Below, piece after piece: positions 8,651 to 15,271 of a stretch of 36,265 nucleotides of DNA; the stretch's first letter is position 1, and the number at the start of each line of letters is the position of its first letter. The notes under the pieces were generated by a model. The model saw nothing but the letters and a program-made list of their open reading frames with translations. It did no database searches and was not told where the DNA came from. The position numbers and the translations under genes are program-made. Source of the stretch: CAZRUA01 sp964603125 (GTDB lineage: Bacteria; Bacteroidota; Bacteroidia; B-17B0; Aurantibacillaceae); the NCBI GenBank assembly GCA_964603125.1, contig CAZRUA010000027.1:1-36265 (forward strand). Reading direction: 5' to 3'.

Positions 8651-8678
8651 AATTAGCTAATTGGTAAATTAGCTAATT
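8651..8678. repeat. Two tandem 12-base palindromes
   Basis: Two identical perfect palindromes AATTAGCTAATT at 8651-8662 and 8667-8678, separated by GGTA, just downstream of the proS stop codon and upstream of the tig promoter candidate. Each can fold on itself or the pair can fold together; a weak AT-rich terminator or a binding site is possible. Confidence 0.6.
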
Positions 8679-8684
8679 AGTTAA

Positions 8685-10163
8685 TTAATAGGCTCTTGCA
8701 AAAACAACGCGCTGTGTACTTGGTTTGCCACTATAAATGCAAACTCCAGCTTCTTGGGCGTTATTTAATGGTATACAGCGTATGGTTGCCTTGGTTTCTT
8801 CTTTAATTTTCTCTTCTGTTTCAGGTGTTCCGTCCCAGTGAGCTAAAACAAAACCAGTTTTTTCATCCAATACTTTTTTAAATTCTTCGTAAGTATCCAC
8901 TTTTGTTGTTAATTCTAAATTACGCTTTTTAGCTCTTTCAAAAAGATTGCTTTGAATGTCTTTTAACAATTGATCGATAGTATTTTCAATGCCTTCAATA
9001 CTTACTGTTTCTTTTGTTAAATCATCTCTTCTAGCCAATTCCACTGTTCCATTTTCTAAATCGCGCTCACCAATTCCCATTCTCACCGGAACACCTTTTA
9101 ATTCGTGTTCAGCAAATTTAAATCCTGGACGTTGTGTATCTCTATTATCGTATTTTACGCTAATACCAAGGTTTTCTAAGTTCTTTTTAATTTTTAAAAC
9201 AGCTTCAGTAATTTTAGCTAAACCTTCGTCGCTTTTGTAAATAGGCACAATTACAACTTGTGTTGGAGCTAATTTTGGTGGAATAACCAAACCTTTGTCA
9301 TCACTATGGCTCATGATTAAGGCTCCCATCAAACGAGTTGAAACACCCCATGATGTTGCCCAAACGTAATCTTGCTTGTTATCTTTACTTACAAATTTAA
9401 CATCGAAAGCTTTTGCAAAATTTTGACCTAAAAAGTGAGATGTACCTGCTTGTAAAGCCTTTCCATCTTGCATCAAAGCTTCAATACAGTATGTATCATC
9501 AGCGCCAGCAAAACGCTCGTTGGCAGTTTTAACCCCCTTAATTACCGGAACCGCTAACCAATTTTCAACAAAATCAGCATATACATTAATCATTTGTACT
9601 GTTTCAGCAATTGCTTCTTCTTTGGTAGCATGCGCTGTATGACCTTCTTGCCATAAAAATTCGGCTGTTCTTAAAAATAAACGAGTACGCATTTCCCAAC
9701 GAACCACGTTTGCCCATTGATTTACTAAAATAGGTAAATCACGGTAAGACTGAATCCAACCTTTGTAGGTATTCCAAATAATTGCTTCGCTTGTAGGACG
9801 AACAATAAGTTCTTCTTCCAATTTAGCATCAGGGTCAACAATTAGTTTTCCTTTGTTATTCGGATCGGTTTTTAAACGGTAATGCGTAACAATAGCGCAC
9901 TCTTTAGCAAAACCTTCAGCATTTTTTTCTTCAGCTTCAAATAAACTTTTGGGTATGAATAAAGGGAAATAAGCGTTTACGTGACCTGTATCTTTAAACA
10001 TTTTGTCTAAAGTTTGTTGCATTTTTTCCCAAATAGCATAACCATTTGGTTTAATAACCATGCAACCACGCACAGCCGAATGGTCAGCTAAATCAGCCTT
10101 TACAACAATATCGTTGTACCATTTACTGTAATCTTCTTCTCTGGATGTAATTTCCTTACTCAT
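8685..10163 (-). CDS. proS: Prolyl-tRNA synthetase, archaeal/eukaryotic type
   Basis: Charges tRNA-Pro with proline in the cytoplasm. The class II synthetase motifs are visible: RPTSEAIIW and NVVRWEMRTR followed by FLWQEGHTAHA (motif 2 region), and GVSTRLMGALIMSHSDDKG (motif 3). An anticodon-binding domain follows (from about VVIVPIYKSDEG), and the chain ends with the C-terminal extension and terminal aromatic residue (FARAY) of the shorter archaeal/eukaryotic form that lacks the bacterial editing insertion. I chose the ATG at 10161-10163 (492 residues, starting MSKEITSREEDY), which matches how Bacteroidota members of this family begin. An upstream in-frame ATG at 10181 would add only six unrelated residues. 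It is followed by tig on the same strand. Confidence 0.95.
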   Translation of the reverse strand: MSKEITSREEDYSKWYNDIVVKADLADHSAVRGCMVIKPNGYAIWEKMQQTLDKMFKDTGHVNAYFPLFIPKSLFEAEEKNAEGFAKECAIVTHYRLKTDPNNKGKLIVDPDAKLEEELIVRPTSEAIIWNTYKGWIQSYRDLPILVNQWANVVRWEMRTRLFLRTAEFLWQEGHTAHATKEEAIAETVQMINVYADFVENWLAVPVIKGVKTANERFAGADDTYCIEALMQDGKALQAGTSHFLGQNFAKAFDVKFVSKDNKQDYVWATSWGVSTRLMGALIMSHSDDKGLVIPPKLAPTQVVIVPIYKSDEGLAKITEAVLKIKKNLENLGISVKYDNRDTQRPGFKFAEHELKGVPVRMGIGERDLENGTVELARRDDLTKETVSIEGIENTIDQLLKDIQSNLFERAKKRNLELTTKVDTYEEFKKVLDEKTGFVLAHWDGTPETEEKIKEETKATIRCIPLNNAQEAGVCIYSGKPSTQRVVFARAY

Positions 10164-10197
10164 AAAATAATTTTTAGGCATATTGGTATAAATTTTG

Positions 10198-10260
10198 TAC
10201 CTTTATGCTGCATTTCCCCGCAAAAGTAATTTAAATTATTTAAAAATTAATTTGCAGCAT
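10198..10260 (+). promoter_or_regulatory. Leader with promoter candidate and start-codon-masking inverted repeat
   Basis: TACCTTTA (10198-10205) is one mismatch from the -7 element TAnnTTTG. Overlapping its end, ATGCTGCA (10205-10212) is the exact reverse complement of TGCAGCAT (10253-10260), whose last two bases belong to the ATG of the lipoprotein gene. The stem would enclose a 40-base AT-rich loop. Confidence 0.35.
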
Positions 10261-11491
10261 GAACAAGTTTATTATTTCATCGATTTTGGCTGTTGTTTTT
10301 TTGAGTAGCTGCTCAAAAGGCTTTAGACACCTTACTTCTTATGATGATGATATGTATTTCGATCCGCATCGCGATAAATCGGAATTAAAAGCCGAATGGG
10401 AAAAAACGCATCCAAAACAAGAAACATCTACAACAAAGGTTGCTAACCAAGGTTTAATAGCAGCTACCAAGGCAGATAGCATGAATCCCTATTACCAAGA
10501 TAAGGATTATGACAAGGATGATTATTATGATTATTCTTATGCCTCTCGATTACGCCGATTTCATTCGCCTTTGAGTGGTGTGGGATATTATGATTCTTAC
10601 TATACCAATTCATATTTCTATAACCAAAATCCTTATCAGTATGGAGTAAGTATTTATAATGGTTATAGTTTCTGGGGGCAATCCTACAATAACTATAGTT
10701 ATGTTCCAAATTATAATTGGAGCAATGGCTATGGTTACGGAACAAATTATAATTACAACCCTTACGGATATTATGACCCATATAATGCTTGGGGGAATAA
10801 TTACTATAATCCATACGGCTACGGTTATGGAAATTATTACAACAACTATGGCTGTTATAATAATGGTTTTGGAAGCATGTTTAACGGTAATGTATTTGGC
10901 TTAGCGAGTAATTATGTAAATTCAAATGATTACAATAGTTATTATTACGGACCGCGTCAATCGCATAGTTCAAACTCTATTGATAAGCCAGAAATGCCTA
11001 ACCCAACTAAGTTTGCTGCCAAAACAAATAATCCAAATGAAGCTGTAGTAGCTGACCCAACTGATGTTACGCGTTTTCAACAAACTGTAATTCCTACTAG
11101 TCCGCAAAAAAACACCTTGACTAAAGGTGGCAGCGAATCTATCACACCAACAAGTACTGAGGAAGTTAAACCTAGAACAAATCCTTATTCGGGAAATACA
11201 AATAATTCAAATCCAACTCCAATTAATAATACACCCGTTGTAAAACCTTCTGGTAAAAATAATACTGAAACATCAGCGCCAGAAACAACTCCAAGTAAAC
11301 CAACTAAAAAGTGGAATTGGGGCGGAACTGAAACAAATACAGATTCAAACAATGGTAATAGTAATGGCGGAAGTTACAGTCCTCGCCCTGTTTCTCCTTC
11401 CTATAATCCTCCAAGTAAATCAGGAGGGAATGAATCAGGAGGAAGCACGCCAAGTACCACACCTCGTTCAACTGGTGGAAAACCAAGATAG
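10259..11491 (+). CDS. Asn/Tyr/Gly-rich lipoprotein of unknown function
   Basis: A 410-residue predicted lipoprotein: signal peptide with lipobox LSSC (Cys18), then a charged segment. Residues about 75-240 are extraordinarily rich in Tyr, Asn and Gly, with runs such as NYNPYGYYDPYNAWGNNYYN, and the tail (about 245-410) is rich in Pro, Thr, Ser and Asn. There is no recognisable folded domain or catalytic motif. The composition is like that of prion-like or adhesive low-complexity proteins. It is tethered to a membrane by the lipid anchor, probably the outer membrane. It lies 2 bases upstream of a FadL/OmpP1-type barrel gene and is surely co-transcribed. The two may act together, for example as a surface lipoprotein of the channel (inference). 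Similar low-complexity genes in Bacteroidota have sometimes been mislabelled 'vitellogenin'; I do not assign a function. Confidence 0.85.
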   Translation: MNKFIISSILAVVFLSSCSKGFRHLTSYDDDMYFDPHRDKSELKAEWEKTHPKQETSTTKVANQGLIAATKADSMNPYYQDKDYDKDDYYDYSYASRLRRFHSPLSGVGYYDSYYTNSYFYNQNPYQYGVSIYNGYSFWGQSYNNYSYVPNYNWSNGYGYGTNYNYNPYGYYDPYNAWGNNYYNPYGYGYGNYYNNYGCYNNGFGSMFNGNVFGLASNYVNSNDYNSYYYGPRQSHSSNSIDKPEMPNPTKFAAKTNNPNEAVVADPTDVTRFQQTVIPTSPQKNTLTKGGSESITPTSTEEVKPRTNPYSGNTNNSNPTPINNTPVVKPSGKNNTETSAPETTPSKPTKKWNWGGTETNTDSNNGNSNGGSYSPRPVSPSYNPPSKSGGNESGGSTPSTTPRSTGGKPR

Positions 11492-11493
11492 TT

Positions 11494-13005
11494 ATGAGAA
11501 ATTTTAAATCTCTTTTTATTACGTTGCTTATTGGCAGCAGTAGTATTTTATTTGCTCAAAATGCCGAGGATGCTATGCGATATTCTCAAACCACCTTTAA
11601 CGGAGATGCTCGTTTTATGGCTATGGGTGGAGCAATGGGCGCTTTAGGTGCCAATATTAGCTGTGTAAACTATAATCCTGCAGGTTTAGGTTTGTATCGC
11701 ACCAAAAGTGAATGGACAATGAGCCCTGGTTTGCGCTTTGCTAATGTTAAGGCAAATCACTACGGACAATCAAATACGGATTACAAAGGACAACTAAATT
11801 TCTCTCAATTAGGAATTGTAGGCGTTTTTGATATTAAGATTACCGACCCAAACGATAAGAAGCATAAGCAAGAGTATAAGAAAGGGGCTATTGCATTTAC
11901 TTTAAATAAAACAGCCAGCTTTGCTTATAACACAACTATTGATGCTAGAGTTTTTAACACAAGTATAAATTTTGATTTTGTGAAGGAGAGTAATGGTAAA
12001 CAATGGCAAGAATTGAATGAGTATTATGAATACATTGCTTGGTCAACCTATTTAACCAACAACATTGATTCTACTCATTATTGGCCAATGGTTGACCCCA
12101 ATAGCACAATCCGTCAAACACGAACTTTAACCCAAACTGGATCAGTACATGAGTTATCAGTTGCTTATGGTTACAACATGAATAACAAATTGTACTTAGG
12201 AGGAAGTGTAAATGTTCCTAGAGCAAAGTACAATTTGGAAATGCAACACCATGAGGAAGATGATAGTAATACAGTTTTATGGTTTAAGAGTTTAAATTAT
12301 TCAGAGTACTTAAATATTACTGGGCTTGGTGTTAATTTAAAATTAGGTGCAATTTATCGTGTGAATGAGTATTTGCGTTTTGGCGCTTATTTGCATACGC
12401 CTACAGTTATGAAATTCCAAGATGTTTATGAAAGTAGGATTAATGCAAGTTATGATGTATTTAATGATCCAAATTACGGACCTATTTTAAGCGGACAAAC
12501 TTTACGTGATAGTAGTAGAGTGGGTACATACAATTATAAAATAACAACGCCAATGCGAGCCGGATTTAGTGTGGCATTTATGCCTAACGAGTATTTTGCT
12601 TTTGACGTAGATGCCGAATATGTTACTTATAACAAGGCTAGGCTAGGTGTAGTGAATAGTCCAGATAAAAGTGTTTTTATAAATGTTAATAACGATATTT
12701 CAAACAATTATAAAGGTGCTTTGAATTTGAGAGTTGGTGGTGAATTTAATATACAACCTGTTATTTTTAGGGCTGGTTACGCAATGTATGGAAGTTCTGC
12801 AGGAAAAATGTTTAGTGGTGATGGCGTTAAGAATAGTTTTTGTTTTGGTTTAGGTACCCGAAAAAATAGCTATTTCTATGATTTTTCTTATGTACTTACA
12901 AAGTTTAGTGGAGTTTATCAAATGTATGATAAAAGTTTAGTTGAAGCCACAAAATTAAAAAGTACAACTAATTATATTTTATTTACGATAGGTAAAAAAA
13001 TATAA
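11494..13005 (+). CDS. FadL/OmpP1/TodX-type outer-membrane transport protein
   Basis: A 503-residue outer-membrane barrel with a signal peptide (residues 1-21, ending LFAQ). The N-terminal hallmark of the Bacteroidota OmpP1/FadL group is clear: GDARFMAMGGAMGALGANIS followed by NPAGLGLYR (residues about 37-70), the segment that forms the luminal hatch. The rest is beta-strand-rich, with a strand-like C-terminus (TTNYILFTIGKKI). Family members let hydrophobic compounds such as long-chain fatty acids or aromatic hydrocarbons cross the outer membrane; the substrate here cannot be read from sequence. It follows the low-complexity lipoprotein gene by 2 bases. No hairpin terminator is visible in the 100 bases after the stop. 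Confidence 0.85.
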   Translation: MRNFKSLFITLLIGSSSILFAQNAEDAMRYSQTTFNGDARFMAMGGAMGALGANISCVNYNPAGLGLYRTKSEWTMSPGLRFANVKANHYGQSNTDYKGQLNFSQLGIVGVFDIKITDPNDKKHKQEYKKGAIAFTLNKTASFAYNTTIDARVFNTSINFDFVKESNGKQWQELNEYYEYIAWSTYLTNNIDSTHYWPMVDPNSTIRQTRTLTQTGSVHELSVAYGYNMNNKLYLGGSVNVPRAKYNLEMQHHEEDDSNTVLWFKSLNYSEYLNITGLGVNLKLGAIYRVNEYLRFGAYLHTPTVMKFQDVYESRINASYDVFNDPNYGPILSGQTLRDSSRVGTYNYKITTPMRAGFSVAFMPNEYFAFDVDAEYVTYNKARLGVVNSPDKSVFINVNNDISNNYKGALNLRVGGEFNIQPVIFRAGYAMYGSSAGKMFSGDGVKNSFCFGLGTRKNSYFYDFSYVLTKFSGVYQMYDKSLVEATKLKSTTNYILFTIGKKI

Positions 13006-13105
13006 AACAAAATCCATTCGTCCGATTGAAATTGCTGTTAATCGCCTGATACGAGCCTATTCTGTTCGTTCAACGATTATTCTTGCTAATGGTGGATTAT
13101 TTTCA

Positions 13106-13133
13106 TTTGCTTAAAATTTCGTTTGCAACTTTG
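13106..13133 (+). promoter_or_regulatory. Candidate promoter of the OmpA porin gene
   Basis: TTTG (13106-13109) and CAACTTTG (13126-13133) with 16 nt between fit the Bacteroidota TTTG / TAnnTTTG arrangement with one mismatch. It lies inside the longest open frame (which opens at 13083), supporting the downstream start codon at 13155. The rest of 13006-13154 shows nothing recognisable. Confidence 0.5.
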
Positions 13134-13154
13134 CGCTCGAATTTAAAAACAGAT

Positions 13155-14642
13155 ATGAGAAAAATAATTTTAGCAATTGGCGTAATGGCAACTTTAACAG
13201 TTGGCGCGCAAACAAAAGACAAGAAAATTGGTTTAACATTAGGTGGTGGAATCAATCAATACAATGGTGATTTAGGAAATGGTTTCTTTAATTTTGCAAA
13301 AGAAAAAAATTGTTTCGCAGGAATAGGAATTAATTATTATTTAAGTAATAATTTTGATTTAGGTTTGCTTGGAACCTATGGAAATTATGGTTATTTTACT
13401 TCTGATGCAATTAGTAAGAATAATTTTTTAGGGAGACTGGGTATGGTCGATTTGAACTTGAAGTATAAGTTTAATAATGGTTATATTTTAAAAGAGAACG
13501 CTTTAATTGCACCATATATTTATTTAGGTGGTGGTTTAGGAATGATGAAAGCTGTCGGAAAGGATAGTACTTCAATGACGAGAATTAACGCTAATAATAA
13601 TCTACTAGTAACTGGTGGTGCTGGTTTTAAAGTTAGATTAACTGATATGTTATCATTAGGATACAACTTAGCAGTATCGAGATTTAATACAGATAAATCG
13701 GATTTTAGAATTGCAGGAAGTAAAGATTGGAACATGCAACACATGGTTTCTTTAGGTTTGAATTTTGGTGCACCAAAAGATGAGGATAAAGATTTAATTC
13801 CTGATTTAGTTGATAAATGTCCTGGAACACCAGCTGGTATCTCTGTTGATTTAACAGGTTGTCCAGTAGATAAAGATAAAGACGGAATTCCTGATTATCA
13901 AGACAAATGCCCTGATATAGCAGGTGTTGCAGCATTACAAGGTTGCCCTGATAAAGATAATGATGGTATAACTGATGCTTCGGATAAATGTCCAGATGTT
14001 GCAGGTGTTACATCTTTAAATGGTTGCCCTGATAATGATGGAGATGGTGTTACTGATGCTGAAGATAAATGTCCAACTGTAAAGGGTTTAGCAAGTTTAG
14101 CAGGTTGTCCTGATGGTGATGGTGATGGAATTATCGATAGTGAAGATGCATGCCCAACAATTAAAGGGTTAGCTGAATTTAAAGGTTGTATTGATTCGGA
14201 CAAGGATGGCATTGCTGATAATGAAGATAAATGCCCTATGGTAGCTGGTATTGCTGCCAACAAAGGTTGCCCTGAAGTGAAAGAGGAAGTAAAAGCAGTT
14301 TTTGCTCAAGCTTTAAAGGGAATTCAATTTGAAACTGGTAAGGATGTTATTAAAAAATCTTCATTTGGTATTTTAGATCAAGTTGTAAATGTTATGAAAA
14401 ACAATCCAGAATATAAATTACACATTGAAGGACACACTGATAATGCAGGTGATGCAACTAAAAATCAAGTTCTGTCTCAAAAGCGTGCTGATGCGGTGAA
14501 AGCTTATTTAATTGGTAAAGGAGTTGATACTGCACGTATTTTAAGTGCAACTGGTTTTGGTCCAAGCCGCCCAATTGCTGATAATAAAACTACAGCAGGT
14601 AAAGCTAAAAATCGCCGTGTAGAGTTTAAAGTGGAATTTTAA
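13155..14642 (+). CDS. OmpA-family porin with six TSP3 calcium-binding repeats
   Basis: A 495-residue outer-membrane protein linking the outer membrane to peptidoglycan. Order: signal peptide (1-18, ending TVGAQ); eight-stranded-type barrel (about 20-205, with glycine-rich strands); six TSP3 repeats (209-373), each a DxDxDGIxD calcium loop followed by a Cys-Pro and a Gly-Cys-Pro; then an OmpA C-terminal domain (383-495) with HIEGHTDNAGD and NRRVEFKVEF, containing the Asp and Arg that bind diaminopimelate in this family. I start at ATG 13155, where a proper signal peptide begins. The frame opens 24 codons earlier, but that extension is not signal-like and lies across the promoter candidate. 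The gene is monocistronic, closed by two hairpins. It shares the TSP3 repeat type with the giant protein at 19571. Confidence 0.92.
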   Translation: MRKIILAIGVMATLTVGAQTKDKKIGLTLGGGINQYNGDLGNGFFNFAKEKNCFAGIGINYYLSNNFDLGLLGTYGNYGYFTSDAISKNNFLGRLGMVDLNLKYKFNNGYILKENALIAPYIYLGGGLGMMKAVGKDSTSMTRINANNNLLVTGGAGFKVRLTDMLSLGYNLAVSRFNTDKSDFRIAGSKDWNMQHMVSLGLNFGAPKDEDKDLIPDLVDKCPGTPAGISVDLTGCPVDKDKDGIPDYQDKCPDIAGVAALQGCPDKDNDGITDASDKCPDVAGVTSLNGCPDNDGDGVTDAEDKCPTVKGLASLAGCPDGDGDGIIDSEDACPTIKGLAEFKGCIDSDKDGIADNEDKCPMVAGIAANKGCPEVKEEVKAVFAQALKGIQFETGKDVIKKSSFGILDQVVNVMKNNPEYKLHIEGHTDNAGDATKNQVLSQKRADAVKAYLIGKGVDTARILSATGFGPSRPIADNKTTAGKAKNRRVEFKVEF

Positions 14643-14663
14643 GCTGTTTAGCTAAAAGTAATT

Positions 14664-14693
14664 AAACAGCCATAAAAGTTTTATGGCTGTTTT
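14664..14693 (+). terminator. Hairpin terminator of the OmpA porin gene
   Basis: A 12-bp perfect stem (14664-14675 with 14682-14693) followed by a run of T, 22 bases after the stop codon. Confidence 0.85.
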
Positions 14694-14700
14694 TTTTAAT

Positions 14701-14732
14701 AAAAAAGCCTGTAATCAATTACAGGCTTTTTT
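14701..14732 (-). terminator. Hairpin terminator for tRNA-Arg
   Basis: A 15-bp perfect stem (14701-14715 with 14718-14732; arms contain GCCTGTAAT/ATTACAGGC), with A-run and T-run ends, 10 bases downstream of the tRNA on its strand. It can also back up the porin terminator. Confidence 0.85.
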
Positions 14733-14741
14733 GTTTTCTAG

Positions 14742-14815
14742 TGATCCCTGCGAGATTCGAACACGCGACCTACTGCTTAGAAGGCAGTTGCTCTATCCAG
14801 CTGAGCTAAGGGACC
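14742..14815 (-). tRNA. tRNA-Arg (anticodon TCT)
   Basis: A 74-base cloverleaf on the minus strand: 7-bp acceptor stem (GGTCCCT/AGGGATC, one G-T pair), D stem GCTC/GAGC, anticodon stem ACTGC/GCAGT with loop CTTCTAA giving anticodon TCT (reads AGA), and T loop TTCGAAT. The discriminator is A and no CCA is encoded. The T stem GCGTG/CTCGC has one U-U mismatch (second pair from the loop), which is unusual but leaves the conserved closing G-C pair. AGA is a frequent Arg codon in this AT-rich genome. Confidence 0.95.
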
Positions 14816-14829
14816 TTTTAATCGGGGCA

Positions 14830-14861
14830 CAAAAATAAGAAAAATTGTGGGTTCTACAAAA
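14830..14861 (-). promoter_or_regulatory. Promoter of tRNA-Arg
   Basis: Minus strand TATTTTTG (14830-14837) is a perfect TAnnTTTG -7 element, with TTTTG (14857-14861) exactly 19 nt upstream, ending 14 bases before the tRNA. It is the best promoter match in the window. Confidence 0.65.
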
Positions 14862-14914
14862 ATATTTTCTGGACCAGAAAATAGTAAAGAGATTGAAATT
14901 AATAGTTTGGGTTA

Positions 14915-15271
14915 CTAAGTTCTTGAAAGTTCTTCTTTTAGTTTCTTTGGTAAGCTATTCAATACCAAATTATAACTATCATCAATCCACGAATAAATAA
15001 GTTTTGAGCTAGCCGTGCCGTTACATGTTATTGTATTCCAATGTTTTTTATTCATGTGATATCCTGGTGCAACGCAAGTGTATTGTTCTCTTTGTGAAAT
15101 AGCATCTTCGGGTTTAGCTTTTACGTTAAATGCTAAAGGGTTGCTATCAAGAGAAAGTAGAAGAAAAATTTTCCCGCCAATTTTAAATACTAAAGTTTCA
15201 TTGTCAAATGGAAAAGACTCTTCAACCGCATGCATTTTTAAACAGTATTCTCGTATTTCTTCCGCGTTCAT
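14915..15271 (-). CDS. MmcQ/YjbR-family protein
   Basis: A 118-residue protein with the full MmcQ/YjbR pattern: an early PFDNETLVFKIGGKIFLLL stretch, a PEDAISQRE segment, then the conserved PGYHMNKKHWNTI motif and a closing DDSYNLVLNSLPKK helix. The family has a double-wing, DNA-binding-like fold (CyaY-like), and its cellular role is poorly known; some members are annotated as DNA-binding. The ATG overlaps the stop codon of the upstream secreted-protein gene by one base (TAATG), so it is translated by coupling, although no functional link is obvious. It ends before the tRNA-Arg promoter region with no strong hairpin visible. Confidence 0.88.
   Translation of the reverse strand: MNAEEIREYCLKMHAVEESFPFDNETLVFKIGGKIFLLLSLDSNPLAFNVKAKPEDAISQREQYTCVAPGYHMNKKHWNTITCNGTASSKLIYSWIDDSYNLVLNSLPKKLKEELSRT

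Noticed and set aside
10164..10181. Upstream ATG adding six residues to prolyl-tRNA synthetase
   Set aside because: The added residues do not resemble the family N-terminus; the ATG at 10161-10163 gives the usual MSKEIT start.
10464..10814. Open frames antisense to, or in another frame of, the Tyr/Asn-rich lipoprotein gene
   Set aside because: They are by-products of the repetitive coding strand and give His/Asn/Tyr-rich or Ile/Thr-rich nonsense without any start context.
13006..13105. Possible small RNA or regulatory structure between the FadL-type and OmpA genes
   Set aside because: Only weak, broken inverted repeats are seen, with no T-run; nothing supportable beyond the promoter candidate at 13106-13133.
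13898..14263. Antisense open frame under the TSP3 repeats of the OmpA porin, and similar frames under the giant gene
   Set aside because: Ser/Pro-rich mirror of Asp/Gly-rich coding repeats; no independent promoter, start or domain.
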